Source: Dipylidium caninum (Eukaryota > Platyhelminthes > Cestoda > Cyclophyllidea > Dipylidiidae). Taken from it: 64,000 nt of DNA. Location: contig QEYB01001410.1 in NCBI GenBank assembly GCA_017562135.1, positions 1 to 64,000 on the forward strand, read 5' to 3'. A program made the position numbers and the translations under genes. Below the pieces are notes generated by a model. The model saw only the letters and a list, made by a program, of their open reading frames with translations, was not told the origin of the DNA and ran no database searches. This document shows, in pieces, positions 36,657 through 49,810 of the stretch (position 1 is its first letter; every line of letters begins with the position of its first letter).

Positions 36657-36845
36657 ATGTACGAGAAGGTGTTGTTGGTGTTCATGTCCATACCGATCAT
36701 TTGTATGGCTGCGCCTCTCACGTCAACAGAGCTTGGACAACCGGTCTCCATGCTCTTCAGCTGTTCACCATGTAGACTATTCTCCACTTGCAGTCTTGGT
36801 AGAAATCACGCCCACCTTACCCTCATCGCTAATGTCACCAAATGA
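36657..36845 (+). other. Short ORF with signal-peptide-like start
   Basis: A 62-residue frame starts MYEKVLLVFMSIPIICMAAP, which resembles a signal peptide with a cleavage site, followed by four cysteines. No promoter elements or second exon could be assigned, so it may be chance. Confidence 0.2.
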
Positions 36846-39222
36846 TATGGTGTACTCGAGCAGGCTTTGACAGGTGTCAAGACGACCGCCTCACCTGACT
36901 CCATGCTATGCAAGAACTCAGCTCACAATCGTAATGGCACCGAGGTGAGTAGCGGAAGCCCAAAACATACGGTAAAAGCGGCTGGAATGGGATAATGTGC
37001 TATGGAAAGCGACATTTCCTCCCCACCAGTCACACAACAGAAATAGAGTCCGCCACCCTCCTTCACCTCTGCCACTAGGTCTAGTCAATGAAATGCATCA
37101 TTACTGCAGGATGTTCTCGGCTTCCTGTGTCTTCTCCGCCTCTCCCGATCCACCGCATCTGTCACTGTGGAACAAGTCGAGTGCAGCGCGCTGACTAGAC
37201 GGCCTTCCCCACTGGCGCCGCGATCGGGCGTCGACGAGAGAGGTGGTCTTTCAGGAATTTCTGCCCTGAAATCTTTTTTTAATTTCCCAGCTCCAGATTA
37301 CGCGTTCTCTAAGGCATTCTGGAAGAATGACTATCGAGATCACAGAACCATGTCAGGGTGAAGGTAAATCAAAGAGGTAGATGTGATGCAGAGTATGCAA
37401 GGGACGCATCGAAAGCTAATTCCAACATTTGATGGAGTAAAAAGTCACCGCGTGACGTCGGCCGTGCGTTCGAGGAGGAGTCAACAGCCGATGAATTTCT
37501 GTCCTTTGCAACACGAGCTGCAGTGAACTGTGCTCAAACCGGTGCTATAGAAATCCGTTGGAATAACGGCTCGAGAGGACAGACCTTGCATTGTGGAACG
37601 TGCTTTCCTCGATAATTCCCCGATGACCAACATTCTCCACCACCGCTCGCCACTGACCATATTTTCCACCGCCCCAACGTGTAATCATTCGAACGAACGA
37701 ATTTCAACGACTTCATCTGACAGACTATTATCTATTCCTTGGACTAGCAGAAAGCCATTACGATGGGAGACATGTCGGCTGAACGCGCTATTGAGAAATC
37801 AGGCAAAAGAGAAGAATTGGAAAATTAGCGCACACATACTTGTGTCACAGTGGCCTGCAAAATCGACGATTATTATGAGTGTCATGTGTAAATGGCATCC
37901 CTTGCACTCGACGACGAAGAATGTCTGCATTTTGGTCGCACCCATCATACTTTGCCAGAATGAACTTTGGCTGTCTTCGGCTCAGCTTTCTCTCAATGTA
38001 ATGCGAGATTCTGTGACGGCTGTCACACGTTTAACGGATGTCTTCCTTCTCTGCTAACGTCACATCTTCTCTTTCAACGTCCCACGCAGTTCGACGAGAT
38101 CCCCTTTGAATTCCCCCTCCCCTCCAGTAATGTATGAATGTACGTAGGCTCACACTGTTTGGGTAATGCGTGTTTGCAGCTGCGGGCTCTTGATGACGCT
38201 TCCATTGATGTGGGATTGAAAAAGATCGGGGTGCGGATCGATCCCAATGAAATACCGGGGAATGGAGAAACCTTCACCGGGCGACATAAAATTGCTAATC
38301 ACACTTCCTCTGCTTCCCCCTTCACACCGCGGACTCGCCGTTGTTTCGAATAGACTCAAGTGCAAGCTGAGTCTACTTACCACAAAGACAAGAGAACAGT
38401 GCGTACAACTTGAAGCCTTCTTATGTATGTGTCTGGAAGATGCTATCAGGCACGATTGTGTATTGGGCATGCCACCAATCTTCGCCGGTGTGGATAGGCT
38501 GCACATCAACACGAGACGCAGTCCTCTGATAAGAGTAGGCGTTCGACTAGGCTCATCCTCTATGCCTCAGCGGATGCGTCTTCTCCGTCAGATCTTTCCT
38601 CATCTCTCGTAATTTGTAGTGTTGTTGAACACACACACTCGTGGCACATTCGCTTTGCAGAATTCACACATCGCCACTTCATCCTGTCTGTTTTGCTGTG
38701 TTGGGCCAAGAGAACATATTTTTTTCGGGCGGAGGAAAGAACCTGGAGATATTTGATCCTTCTCATCCTGCCAATCTCAGCTCTTCCACGAACCTCCTTC
38801 CAAATTTTTTTTTACTGACTTATCAAACCTCTCCTAACTACTCCTCGTTCGATGACATCTCGATAATTTTCTAGTGGACATGGGAGAGAAATTGGGACCG
38901 CTTAAGATAGTTGAATATTTTGCACACAAAAGCTCCTCGACTCTTGGACAAGAAATGCGCGGTCGTGTAAGGAGGTGGTAGGCTAAAGCGCGGATTTTAG
39001 TCAATGCTCTCGGCAATTGAACATGCAGTTTTAAAAGGCATGCCATCAGACGGATTACTAATTGGAACTTACTCTCAGATCATCTTAAAGAGGTCATGGT
39101 CATTCAAAAGTCAGCGTTAGGCCTTCTGTCATTTCTATCCGTCACCTCTCTTGTGTAAGTCACAGAAGGTCAGAGATTTTCGAAATATCCTATTCATTGA
39201 CACAGACTTCATTTGCTTTCAG

Positions 39223-39365
39223 CGCCACTGTGTCAACGATGGCTGAAGTTCGAAAAATTGCGACACTTTCCCTTTTACGGCGGCTCCTATGCCCAGTGTG
39301 ACAACTGCAACTTAAGAATGGCTTTCAATAGAAATACTCGCAAGGACCGCATTTTGAGTGGTTAA
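39223..39365 (+). other. Possible exon with FYGGS and CxxC
   Basis: After a good acceptor (TTTGCTTTCAG, ending at 39222) an open frame of about 46 codons reads PLCQRW...FPFYGGS...CDNC and stops at 39363. The FYGGS stretch recalls Kunitz FxYGGC, but the cysteine order does not fit. No family is assigned. Confidence 0.15.
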
Positions 39366-42282
39366 GAAGGACGTCTGACTTATGCCTTTGCGGAGGAGAA
39401 CCTGTAGCACATCCGAGGCATCAACGTACCTTGCATGAATGAGGTGAGAATAGCCGGTGCTTCGGCAATCATCGATTCGCTAAACTATTTTTCGATTAAA
39501 TTTGGGCTCAAGTCGCTTCCTTGCTCCTTTTTGATGATGTGGGTACGGGGTTGTGGGTACGGAGGTGACCGCAGATGGCCAAAAAGTTGTAAGAATTGGG
39601 ATGGTTGTAGGAAGATCTATCAGGTTGAAATACACGGTAACGCCATACTTTCCCTCCTTACCTTACATGCCATTCTAGTAGCTCTTACTCTATTCTAGGC
39701 CAATTCTAACAAGTTCTTTTACCACATATGGTTATTTCTCTACTCTCCATTATTCTGGCGTCTGCTTGACGCACCCATGTGACTCGGCGCCTCGTAATAG
39801 TCTGTAAGCAGGTTGTCCATTCCAGTCGCGCGCCGTTCGCGGTCGCATCGGGCTTAAGGAAAGTCTCTTGGGCACAGCCGCGTCGTGCTTTCTACTCGAG
39901 TGGTTGGAACAGAGGCGCTAACGCTTCTTCTTCGCCAGATGAGTATGTGTGATAATCTTCTGGCTTCTCTGTCGCTTATTTTCGGGAACTCCAATAGTCT
40001 TCAATGGAATTTTACAAATATACACCTCGCCACTCAGCGCTGAAAGCGTCCCCTTACGTCACTTGCCACGTCACAGCATTATTAAGACATTATAGCCAGA
40101 CTTAATTTGACGAATCGAGAGTGGCATTAACTTAGATGAGCGAAGAACTCGGAAGGGTTGTCTCTGTGGTAAGGTAGTCACAAAGAGTGAGATGGACGGG
40201 AAGGATACATAAAATGAGTAAGCCGAAGCCTGAGAATAAGCATGTTGGTAAGATTCAACTAAGGCGAAGACAAGAAGCGTCACTTAGCCCCATTCATCTA
40301 CGCCATGAGGTGAAGTCTGGGATTGCGACACTTCCCTGGAGCTGAATTGCGCCTCTTAGCTGGCAAATTCTGGCTCCATGTCTGTTTGCTTTAGCAATTT
40401 TGCAGTTTACGCCTTAAAGACTGAGTGACTGACTTCATCTATAACTTTGCTCACTCTCCGCCCAACCAGCGCGACCGTCAGGTTCTCCCCTCATCTTTGC
40501 GCAGCTAGAGGCTCCCCAAAAACCTCCTGAGGACAATCGAATCTTCATGGAATGGCGATGGAAATCAAATTACTTCACAGCCTTGTGACGGACCAGAGCA
40601 TTGTTGATGGACTCCGACTGCATTTCGTTCATGTTATGCAAGGTTGAGTAGACGTTTCACCTTCAGCCATTATTTTTTTCCATCACAAATTCCCATCTAC
40701 ATTAAGAAGTGTAATTTAACAAAACAATTGCTCACTGCGTGTATGACAGCAGCGCGATTTATTGCCGCTTAGCACTAAGGTCAGAGCCCCACTAGGAGAG
40801 CGTAGGGCAAGTCTGCCTGGGAACATCACACCCCAATGTGCCGAGCCACGATTATATGCTCGTGACATATATGGGGTTGTGCTGCCGTTCGATCTCGGGG
40901 ACATCTTGTTGGTGTACACAACTACGAAGTCTATTTCATGGTGATCAGGGATAAAAGCATTCCTAGCCACACAGACCATGATGACTTCGAGCGGTATTTG
41001 ACTCCCACATGGCAGTTCGTCCTCCGTCCATCATCTACCCCAATGGAGGTGGAAAGATTGGTGGTGGGCAGTGAGCAGATGTCGGAGTATAAGGCACTTC
41101 CTACAGCCAGTGAATACGCATTTCCTAAGGGTTATATGGGAAATATCACCGCATTCTCTACCACAATCCGAAGGAGTGCGGAAGGCTACATGTGATTGGA
41201 ACGACATGGCCAATGTTAACAGGCAAAGAGGCATTTGTTTGACTGCCCACCACCGGACATTCCACCACGATGCGGTGCGTGTGTGGAAGAAAGTTGAGTA
41301 CCGCGTTGTGGAGGTAACTTTAAGTCCTCCTATATGGGACACCTAGAAAGCGGCAATTCGGTGGGCTCGATGATCTGGCGGGGTCAAATCGCCAACCATC
41401 GAGTTCGTTTTTCGCCACTCCTCATCGTAGCTCGGCATCAGTGGTGCGCTGCAAACTTCGCGGTCGATGAATCGTCTACTCAACCTTGCAAGGTAAGATT
41501 GAAGAGAGGGGTAGCCTGTGTCTGTCAACAATGAACCGAAGTTAGAAGTTTTCGGTGTAAATCATCTACCATTTGATAGTCGATGAATGCTTCTTCTGCC
41601 ACGTTTGCTCCCAGTGTGTCTTCGTGGAGCCCCTCGAGTCCAAACGTTGAGGCACAAGCCAACCGACCCAGCAGGTTTTCCGCCGACTTTCATCCACCCG
41701 CCACGCGACTAGGATATGTTAACTCCTCTGCCCTCCTCAATGTTACAGACTGTTGGAGAAGACCGAACTGATCTGATTTGAGAAGAAGTTTAATTGCTGG
41801 ATGAAATTGCGAGGAGAGTTGTAGTTTCTTGTATTATCAGAAACAGCGATCATTCCGCATATCTCCTCGTCGAGGTGGCCCTAACTTCGAAGCGAATTTC
41901 TAATTTAAAAATGGAATTTCCTGTGCAAAGAGCACCAAACATGCTTCTTTCCTCCTCACTTGAAGGTGTGTTCAGGCTAGTCACACTGTCTTCTGGAGGA
42001 AGGTCTCGTTGCGCATCAAAATACACCTACATTCAATCATGACTGACCGTCATTTCAGGAACACGAGGAAATTGGAGAAAGCTGCACGTTAGGGGATGAC
42101 CAGATTGGAAGGCAAAGAATTCGGTGTACTAAGGCTCGTAGATGATTACGCCGGCGGCGTTTCCTCGGTAGTCCTCGTACTAAATATTGTCGTACCGTCG
42201 CAAGGCTCAATCGTGATTCGTTCCCTCCTTCTGCTTCTGTTTTTCTTGATTACTTGGATTCAATATCTGCTTCCGTTCCACA

Positions 42283-42660
42283 TTATATTTCTGATAAGGA
42301 TCCTTTCGTGCTTATTCCTCCCTCTGCCTCTTCCTCTCGCCCTCTCTCCCACTCGTTTTCCTCGTTCCACTCCTTCTCCGTCCTCAACCTCGTCTTCTCC
42401 ACCGCCTTCGCTGCCATGTCTCCTTCTACGTCCACTTCCACTTCTGCCTCCACCTCTTCTTCCGCCGCTCCTACCACCTCAATTTCCAATTCCGTTTTCC
42501 TTATGTTCCCACCACTATTTCCACTTTCTCTTGCTCTTCGGCCCTCCACTCCTTCCAGTCGGTCTCGAACCCTGTCAACATCTATTGACACTGACTCGGT
42601 TTCACCTTCCATTTTCCAGTCGTGCCGACACTTCAACTCCCACCTCCACTGCTAATTCGA
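42283..42660 (+). repeat. Pyrimidine-rich low-complexity block
   Basis: About 380 bp of TCC/CTC/TTC-rich sequence keeps all of several frames open: Ser/Thr/Pro-rich or Pro/Leu-rich on plus, Glu/Val-rich on minus (133, 221 and 117 codons). Because frames on both strands are open together, base composition is the simplest explanation. A Ser-rich or Glu-rich disordered exon is possible. Confidence 0.65.
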
Positions 42661-42779
42661 CACCTGTCTTCACTACTTCGCCTTCCTTATTTACTTCATC
42701 CGCAGCGCATGAGGCGGCGGCGGCCGGTGACCCGGATTGCGTCGAGCAGAAGGCACCTTAACTGGTCTCACAGTCCGCG

Positions 42780-45700
42780 CAATCGCCTTCGCTCATAACA
42801 GAGCAAGTGTCCGAGTCTTCACATAAACAAACAAGGAGGCAAGTTGAATGGCCCAGATGGCTCACCGAAACGATGGAGGATGGCTAGGTTAGCGCGGGCT
42901 AGCAGACTACTCAAGAAAGTCAGCAAAAATAAAGACTAACCAGGTTTCTCCTCGTCACGAAAGACGTGGTTTACGTTGCCTCATTGTAGCCTCGGGACTC
43001 GATGGATGACACGAATGCTATGCTTTGCCAACCTTCTCCAGGCCACAGACAACGATAGCTGATCCCTCCGCTGGAGATAAGGTCGCCCGCCTGGATGAGT
43101 GACTCTTTTCTGCAATAGAAATTGGACAACAGCATGAGATAAGGCCAAGGAAAAGACCAGTAATAGAAACCACTTGCCAAGAATAGTCCAATTGCTCACC
43201 TCCGGCTGACTGGCATCGCCTTTCGTAGACTCCGTTCGTCTCCCAAATTCCTGAAAATGAGCCACATGCTACCAAGGACGAATGTGGCGAAACGGTACCT
43301 ACCGCTCTTCATTCCATTCGCAAGCATTCAGAGGGAAGAACATGTGGAGCTTGTAAAGTGACTTTCTGTACGTTGAAATAAGCAAAAGCAGCATCTGATC
43401 GCGCTGCGTAATGGAAGTTTGGACGCAATCGTATCGTCAAATTCGTGCCCGTGTTGTAGAAGAAATGTTGGTGAATGCCATTGATTTTAGGAATTGGGGT
43501 GTTACGCCACTCACTTCCATGCCTCTTTATTCCCTCTAGAAGATATTCGGCATCAGAAGGCAACTATCAGAGACCACCGGAGCAATTTATATTAGTCTTG
43601 AAGCGACAATCAAGAAAACTTGATGTCATTTCTCGAACAGTGTTCCATGAAACCTGTACTCTTCAAAAACTGCGCCACGACAGGAGCCACTGCAGTAGGG
43701 CAACGCGATATAAAGGACCTTAGCTACCTACTTGCGTGCCGCTAACCGGCTAACCCTTATTTTTATAGTTTCAAAGAAATTATGAGCAGTTTCTCAAACA
43801 ATTAATGCGTACGATTTAATCGTGGAGTAATCTCGCGGGGCAATGATTATCCATCTAAACATACCGCCGTGTCAAGCCTGAGGCAAGCATCCTTCAAAAA
43901 CATTATTTTTTTTTGTTACAGTTGGATGGACTGGACTGTGGTTGGTTGGGGGGTACATAACATCCCTCTTAAGGAACCTATTAAAACGGTGGTGAATTTA
44001 CCTCACACAGTCGGCCCCTCCGAAGTGGGTGAGAAGAGGATGTCGATTTCATCTCCTGCTCGCCTCCAGTAGTGCTCGAAGTTGCAATTTGAGGATCGGG
44101 CAAAGTTGATGCCTCGTCAATTTCGGGTTTTACCGACTCGAAGCCTACTCGTCACAAATGGTGGATGGGCCCATTTGGCCTTTGCCCGTGATGCTGGGGT
44201 CTGACACTAAGACTGTTTTTACTTGCAAAACTTTCTTCATATGTAGATCGAGAGACAGAGTCGGAATTGTCAGTCTGTTCACGTCAAACATACACAAATA
44301 CGTAGCATGACGCCTTCACAGGAAGCTGTTTCTATGGTCTACACAGCTCAAGATCTCAAACCCATTCTCCTATTCGCAATATTTCTATACTCACTAGCAC
44401 TGTGAAATGACATGTAAAAAAATGAACCCCCTCCCCCTCATAATCCACTAGGTGGGGAGATTGAGGCTTGAGGCCACCCACCATCCGAGCTCCACTTTTG
44501 TCATCAAGCACAAACTGCTGATATGTCATTCCGTCAGTGGGCAGTCAACGTAGAGAAAATTATCTGGACTGCATTTATGGCAACAAAGTCATTCGAGTGT
44601 AGTCCTCAAGTGTCTCTTGCTAGCTACTCACACATGTGGGATAATTTTGTCCTTTTGATGAAGTTTAATGAGCATAAAAAAAGCCTAGGAGTGAGAAAAA
44701 GAAGGCGCAGAAATGTACACCGCTCCTTTGGTGACTGACCACAGGTCTGTGTGCTAGCACCGGATTGATGAAGGGAAGAGGAGTAAATCATTCCAGTGTA
44801 GTATGCTGTGAGTGTCATAGTAGTCAGGCTCCAGATAACCTCCATGAAGTTCAGATGCAGCCCGTTGAGCAAGGTGTGGGCTTGAGTGAGGTGTAGTGGC
44901 GAAGCAGCACTGTGTGAGCGAGGACTGCTGATCTGATGTTGGTGAGTCCTCCTCTTAAGTCCAAATGGAGTAGACTTCCCTGCAATTATCGAATGGGAAT
45001 TTCTTACCATCATCGAGCTCTTTTGCACTGCACGCTGTCTTCTTGACCCCCTCACGCCTTCCACTGTTCCCTTCACGATGATTGTCTTCACCGTCACCAG
45101 TGGATGGAGAAAGACATGGAGATTGTCAAGCTGAGGCCTCGCTCGTGAAGAGGAGAAAGGGAAGGTAAAGACACTTGTCAACGCGGGAGTCGACGTAAAA
45201 CGTTGGTGTCACAGCTGCGCCGGTGCGAGAGCGGACGAAGGCGTGGGTGGTGATTTATATGAGGCGTGGTTCATTTTGATCCTTGCAATCTTCTTACGTA
45301 ACCGAGGGTGCCAGGAGTCCAATAAAGCAATTAATTCTCGTGTTACGAGATAGAAATGACTCTCTGACCACTCTTTTGTCGGCATGGTTGATGATAATGA
45401 TGACTTGGGTGGCAATTCGACTTGATTGTGGCAGTAACGGTCCATTCAAGTTTTTTGGCTTGTCGTGTTTTGCGATGGGGGGACACTGTGTTACTCGTCT
45501 GGAAGGAAGCAATGCCATATCTCCCCTATGCACAGCAGCAGCAGCAGCAGCCTGAGGAGTGGTTGGTTGCAAAGGGGGGGACAATGTCTCCTGCCACTGT
45601 ATACATTCCCATTGCAATGGGGGGCATAACGCGCAATTCTCACAATTTCAGGATTCCGAGAGACAGGTCTGATGGGGAGAGAAGGCGTCCAGCAGTGTGA

Positions 45701-48195
45701 GAGTGAAAAGCCTACCGAGTTTTGGCATGGGGGGAACACTGCTTTTATAAATGGGCGGCTGAGAGCCGGGCAATCATCGACGTCTGCTCAACACATCTTC
45801 ATCTTCTTTGACAACACACCTCATCACCGCTTACGCAGCACCCACGAAGATTACATGAGTTAAAGTAGGAATCATGATTACGATGGTCATGTTGCCGTGA
45901 CATGTCCGCCAGCAGTGATAGGCCCCAAAATAACCATTCCTCGTGACTATGTGGAGGTAACAGACGAAGTGACCGGTTAGGCGTTGTGATGCAACTGAAC
46001 CTGGTCTGCACAAGTTGATACGGTCGACAAGACGACAACGAAAAGGTCTGCAACAGTTAAATGCAATGAATGGGTGGATTCACCTAAATTGCGTGATCGG
46101 GGGTTTTACCTTCGGATATTCATGCCTCGGTAGGAACTTTTCGGTTGAGATAACGTACCATGATTTTCAAGTGCATTTTCGCATGAGGCTAATGTGACTG
46201 TACCCACTCGACTCCCCTGCCAAAGCCATTTAAGGCTTCTACCCCCCTCCAGTCTCTGTGCCTGCTGCATTCCGGGACATGATAGCATTGCAGGTGACGC
46301 ATTGAGTGTCCTTCCAGCTACAACAGATGATAAATTGCACGTCACCAAAGGTGTTGCTTGAAGGTGGGGTGGATTGTGGGCAGTATATTTTCAGCCTAAC
46401 ACTCATTCAGTAGAGACCACTTCTCAGTCGCTGAATTTGCGCAGAATTCACAGTAATTATGTTACACAAATGAGCATACACTGTCTCACATAATCTCTGC
46501 TCATATTCTTCTCCCTCGATAAGACTACTTGCAGTCAAGTTCAATTCCATCGTCCATTTGTTCATCTCAACCTCCTCATGTATTCTCTTACACAATCCCT
46601 TCCCACACGACAGAGCCCCAGTGCTAAGCCTTGATATCAATCCCGCCAAAACGAGGAGTGCAAATGTCTAACCAACAAATGATTCCGCTATGCCACTGAC
46701 CCCTTCAGATGTCTCTGCTAGCCAACATCAATTTTCTGCAACCAAGGGGAAAGGTAGAAGGAGAAGGAAGGTAAAGTGAGGCTACTCGTGGGGGAGCGAT
46801 GAAAATTACATCGCTCTAACACAGGGCCTATTCACCTCGATGAATTAGGTGGCCCCCCTTGCATCGAAAATGTCCCCCACGAGACAGTTGGGGAATAAGG
46901 CGGCTGATGAGTCTCCATGTAAAGAGGAGAAGAAAAGGGTTGGTATCGCCGCATGCTGCGATTACATCACTGGCAAGAGACCGCAATTGGAGAGTCGCAT
47001 GAGGACAATTATGATGAGTAGTAGTTGCAGATGCCATCAAGAAGCGGTCTCATTTAATCAATCTAACTAGGTTTCTCCAACCTCCTCCGCATGACGTTTC
47101 TTTGGCGATAAGCACCAGAGGATCTTCTCATATGTGTCGACGACTCGTCCCCAAGTAATCTTTGCATTTAAAGCGCCAAACTTGCTGCGAGACAGGTTAC
47201 TGGATTCTGAAGATCCATCTGCTCGTCTAATTGGACGCGTCTGGGCGAAGGATATGGTGTTGCAGACCGTCAGGGATTTCGCACCAATTGCCAACTTGCA
47301 TAAATCGAGTAATGTATAAATGGCAAACGTGTTGGATGTGATTACAAAGTACTGGATTTTAGGAGATCCAGACGGATTCAGTTACCCGCGTGGCCTCATT
47401 GATACCTGGTCTGACATCCACTTGTGAAAGCAGCAACTAGGGATGCTACGACAATCAATGTCATAGGTATCTCTAAGGTAGCACTAGCCGCCTGCCAACA
47501 CAGAGAACAAATAGATACCAAATCTCATGTGGGGAGCGGATTTGCCTTTCTAAGTGGACTCGCCGGAGACCTGCCCACTCACGGCGATTATTCACCACTT
47601 CTCATCCACCGAACTCCGCCTCGCCATCATGTCTCAAACGGGCTCACAAAGCACCTACGAAAGCCCGAACGACCTCATTGCTGGTCATATTTCTCTGTCC
47701 TGTCCGGCAACGGTCAAGGTTGAGACACAGCCCTCTCGGATGATGGGCTAAGTGGCTGGTTAGATATTCATTAGGCACAAGATACAGCGTCCCATTCCTC
47801 ATAAGCAACCTATCGGCAACATCATACTTGACATCTGGGCGGATTCGACCGCCGACGAGTTCGACGTAGTAATCTAAACACTTCTGACGCCGTTTTCCAT
47901 GTATTTTCGGCTCAAATACCTCCATGCACACAAAAATTTCCATGCTGTAGTTCGATCGCATCTATCCTACACAAATGCTAAAATCGAAAGCAATCACTTG
48001 AATTGTGACTGAGTGTTCTACTAGCAGGTGTTCACGCGGCTAGCGGAGCATGTTCTCAACACCAAATCAGAATACCATCTCGAAAACGTCTGTGTAGCGG
48101 GACAAGTGACGTTGAGGCCGAGTGCAAGCATTGAGGAGAGTTAGAGGCGGAAGTGAAAGGCCGTAAGAAGGCTGGGTGGGAGTGAGGCAACAAAA
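42780..48195. other. Gene-poor DNA with scattered weak frames
   Basis: Minus-strand frames at 43018-43275 (hydrophobic segment), 44624-45181 (185 codons) and 47067-47961 are open but have no recognised domain. None is firm enough to call. Confidence 0.4.
45534..45551 (+). repeat. (CAG)6 trinucleotide repeat
   Basis: Six consecutive CAG units; in one plus-strand frame they read six glutamines, but that frame is not otherwise supported. Confidence 0.85.
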
Positions 48196-49059
48196 CTAGA
48201 GAAACAGGTATGCACTGTCAGTCGACGTAAGGACTCCACCAGTATCCCTTTCATCCAAAGAGTATGATAAAGTCACGACTTCATGGGGTGCAGGATCGTC
48301 TGTCGGTAGTTGCTCAATCCCTGAGGAATTTCCTGTGTACCGGCTTGACGTCGTTACGGCGTTAAAGCAGATCTTCTTAGTTTCAGACCGGAGCGTTTCA
48401 TTCACTCTTATTCCCTCCACCCGTCTAAAGTCCACATTATCCTGTTGCCAGGTGGCAGACACTTCAAGATACTCGTGACCATGTCGGCTCTCCGCCTTTA
48501 CAGAACAGTCAACTAGCGAGGCTACTTAGTCTCAGAGAGGTCGATTTGAATTTCCTCTACGACGCCGGTGGGATAAATTTCGAGACTCACTAGCGTCTGT
48601 GGACGCATGATTACTGATATTGCGGCTGCCCGCCACATGGACGAGGCTCAGCGTCCTCGTCCTTTGTCTGCCACAAATCATATTCACCAAGGCTCGGAAA
48701 CTGTGCCAATTTTCTCTTCTCTACGAGAACACTACCTCTACTCTACTCACCGTGATGTTGTCAGCCTGCCGGACATTCGTGTAATTATCCGCCCCCCGAG
48801 ACCCAAGTAACACTGCCTCCTTCCCCAAATCGTAGATGCTCCACCACCCCTCTCCCTCCGTTCCAGGAAAGAGACATTTCGATCGCCAGAGCACCCGTTT
48901 CGAATAACATTGGTGATCTATTAGCTCACAAACTGTCAAGAGGTCATTCCCACTGTCCTTCTGTTCGACTTTGCCTACTTCGCGCCCAAGTAGCCATTGG
49001 CTAGACGGAACCTTCTGAAGAGCCCTGCTCTCGGCAATCGGGCAATAGTTTTGCTGCAA
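48196..49059 (-). CDS. Possible multi-exon gene fragment, unrecognised
   Basis: On the minus strand, 49059-48751 is open and contains CLFPGTEGEGWWSIYDLGKE. It ends at a strong donor (ACG|GTGAGT), and a 50-bp intron leads to an acceptor at 48701 (GGCACAG). The joined frame continues FPSLGEYDLWQTKDEDAE and stops at 48611. Further on, other frames read VSLEIYPTGVVEEIQIDLSE, and from about 48500 to 48196 a well-formed stretch with NET and NSS glycosylation sequons follows. Frame changes between these pieces mean either tiny introns, sequencing indels or decay. WW-x3-DLG faintly recalls discoidin-type domains, but I do not claim that family. Confidence 0.3.
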
Positions 49060-49519
49060 CTCAAGTGTAATGCTTCAGACGATAGTTGTGTGCAGATTTG
49101 GAAGTTGGTCCGAGGAAGGCCCTTTGAAATGAGTGGGTTGTTTAGACCCTCCTTGACACGAGGCTTCGACAATAAGATGAAGCAGTAAATAGGCGCCGGA
49201 GAAGAGGAATCGAAAGGATTTAGCACCAACACTTCGAGTTAGTCCACATTTTGGAAGCTTTGTCGGTCGTTTCCAACCCCGAAACACAGATCGTGGGCAA
49301 AATGCACACCGCTGGACACCTTGGTAACCTCCTCTGCGCAATTTGCAGCATGGCCATTGGATAAGACCGGTGTCGTTCACGCAACCGCGTCCAGACGTAG
49401 TATAGAGTTACTGAAGCTCAGATCGTTCGTCTTATGGCGTCCACCTCGGCAACGAGAGCGGGGAAAACTGCAAGATTTGACTGCTGGAGCTTCGAGCCCA
49501 GCCTAGTCACTACAGTGTA

Positions 49520-49790
49520 AACATCGGGATGGAACTGAAGTCAGATTGTAACTTTGAACAGTTGTCCCTAACGATATCAGCCGTCAAACGAGCAATTAAC
49601 ACGACTTGGAGGCGAACAAACCTCCAGACTCATTATTTAAATCACTAATCTCTTGCGCTCTATTCGTGCAGCGATCTCCTCTGCTAAGAGCATTTCCACG
49701 ACGTCTCTGTATGGAATCCAAGGCAAGTCGAATCATCCCACGTTCCTCTAGGTTGATTCCCAGTTAAATCGTCCCTGTTAGACGAATCCC
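49520..49790 (+). repeat. Upstream module of F-box-like family, copy A
   Basis: Reverse-complement similarity to 54157-54430 and 60893-61205. Read in the gene sense, all three share GGAACTGAAGTCAG-type, CCAG.CTCATTAT and TTTCNNGAC landmarks, and two share a start-like ATGGAAYCNAAGGC (49711 here). It lies directly before the F-box-like exon A. Confidence 0.65.
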
Positions 49791-49810
49791 TACTTTGCGG
49801 TATCTTATAG

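Larger units (their letters stand above)
34700..42095. other. Gene-poor intergenic DNA
   Basis: No gene is firmly supported. Two weak candidates inside it (36657-36845 and 39223-39365) are listed separately. The rest holds only short frames without motifs. Confidence 0.45.

Noticed and set aside
39223..39365. Third Kunitz domain suggested by FPFYGGS
   Set aside because: The cysteine that should follow GG is Ser and the other cysteines are in the wrong places.
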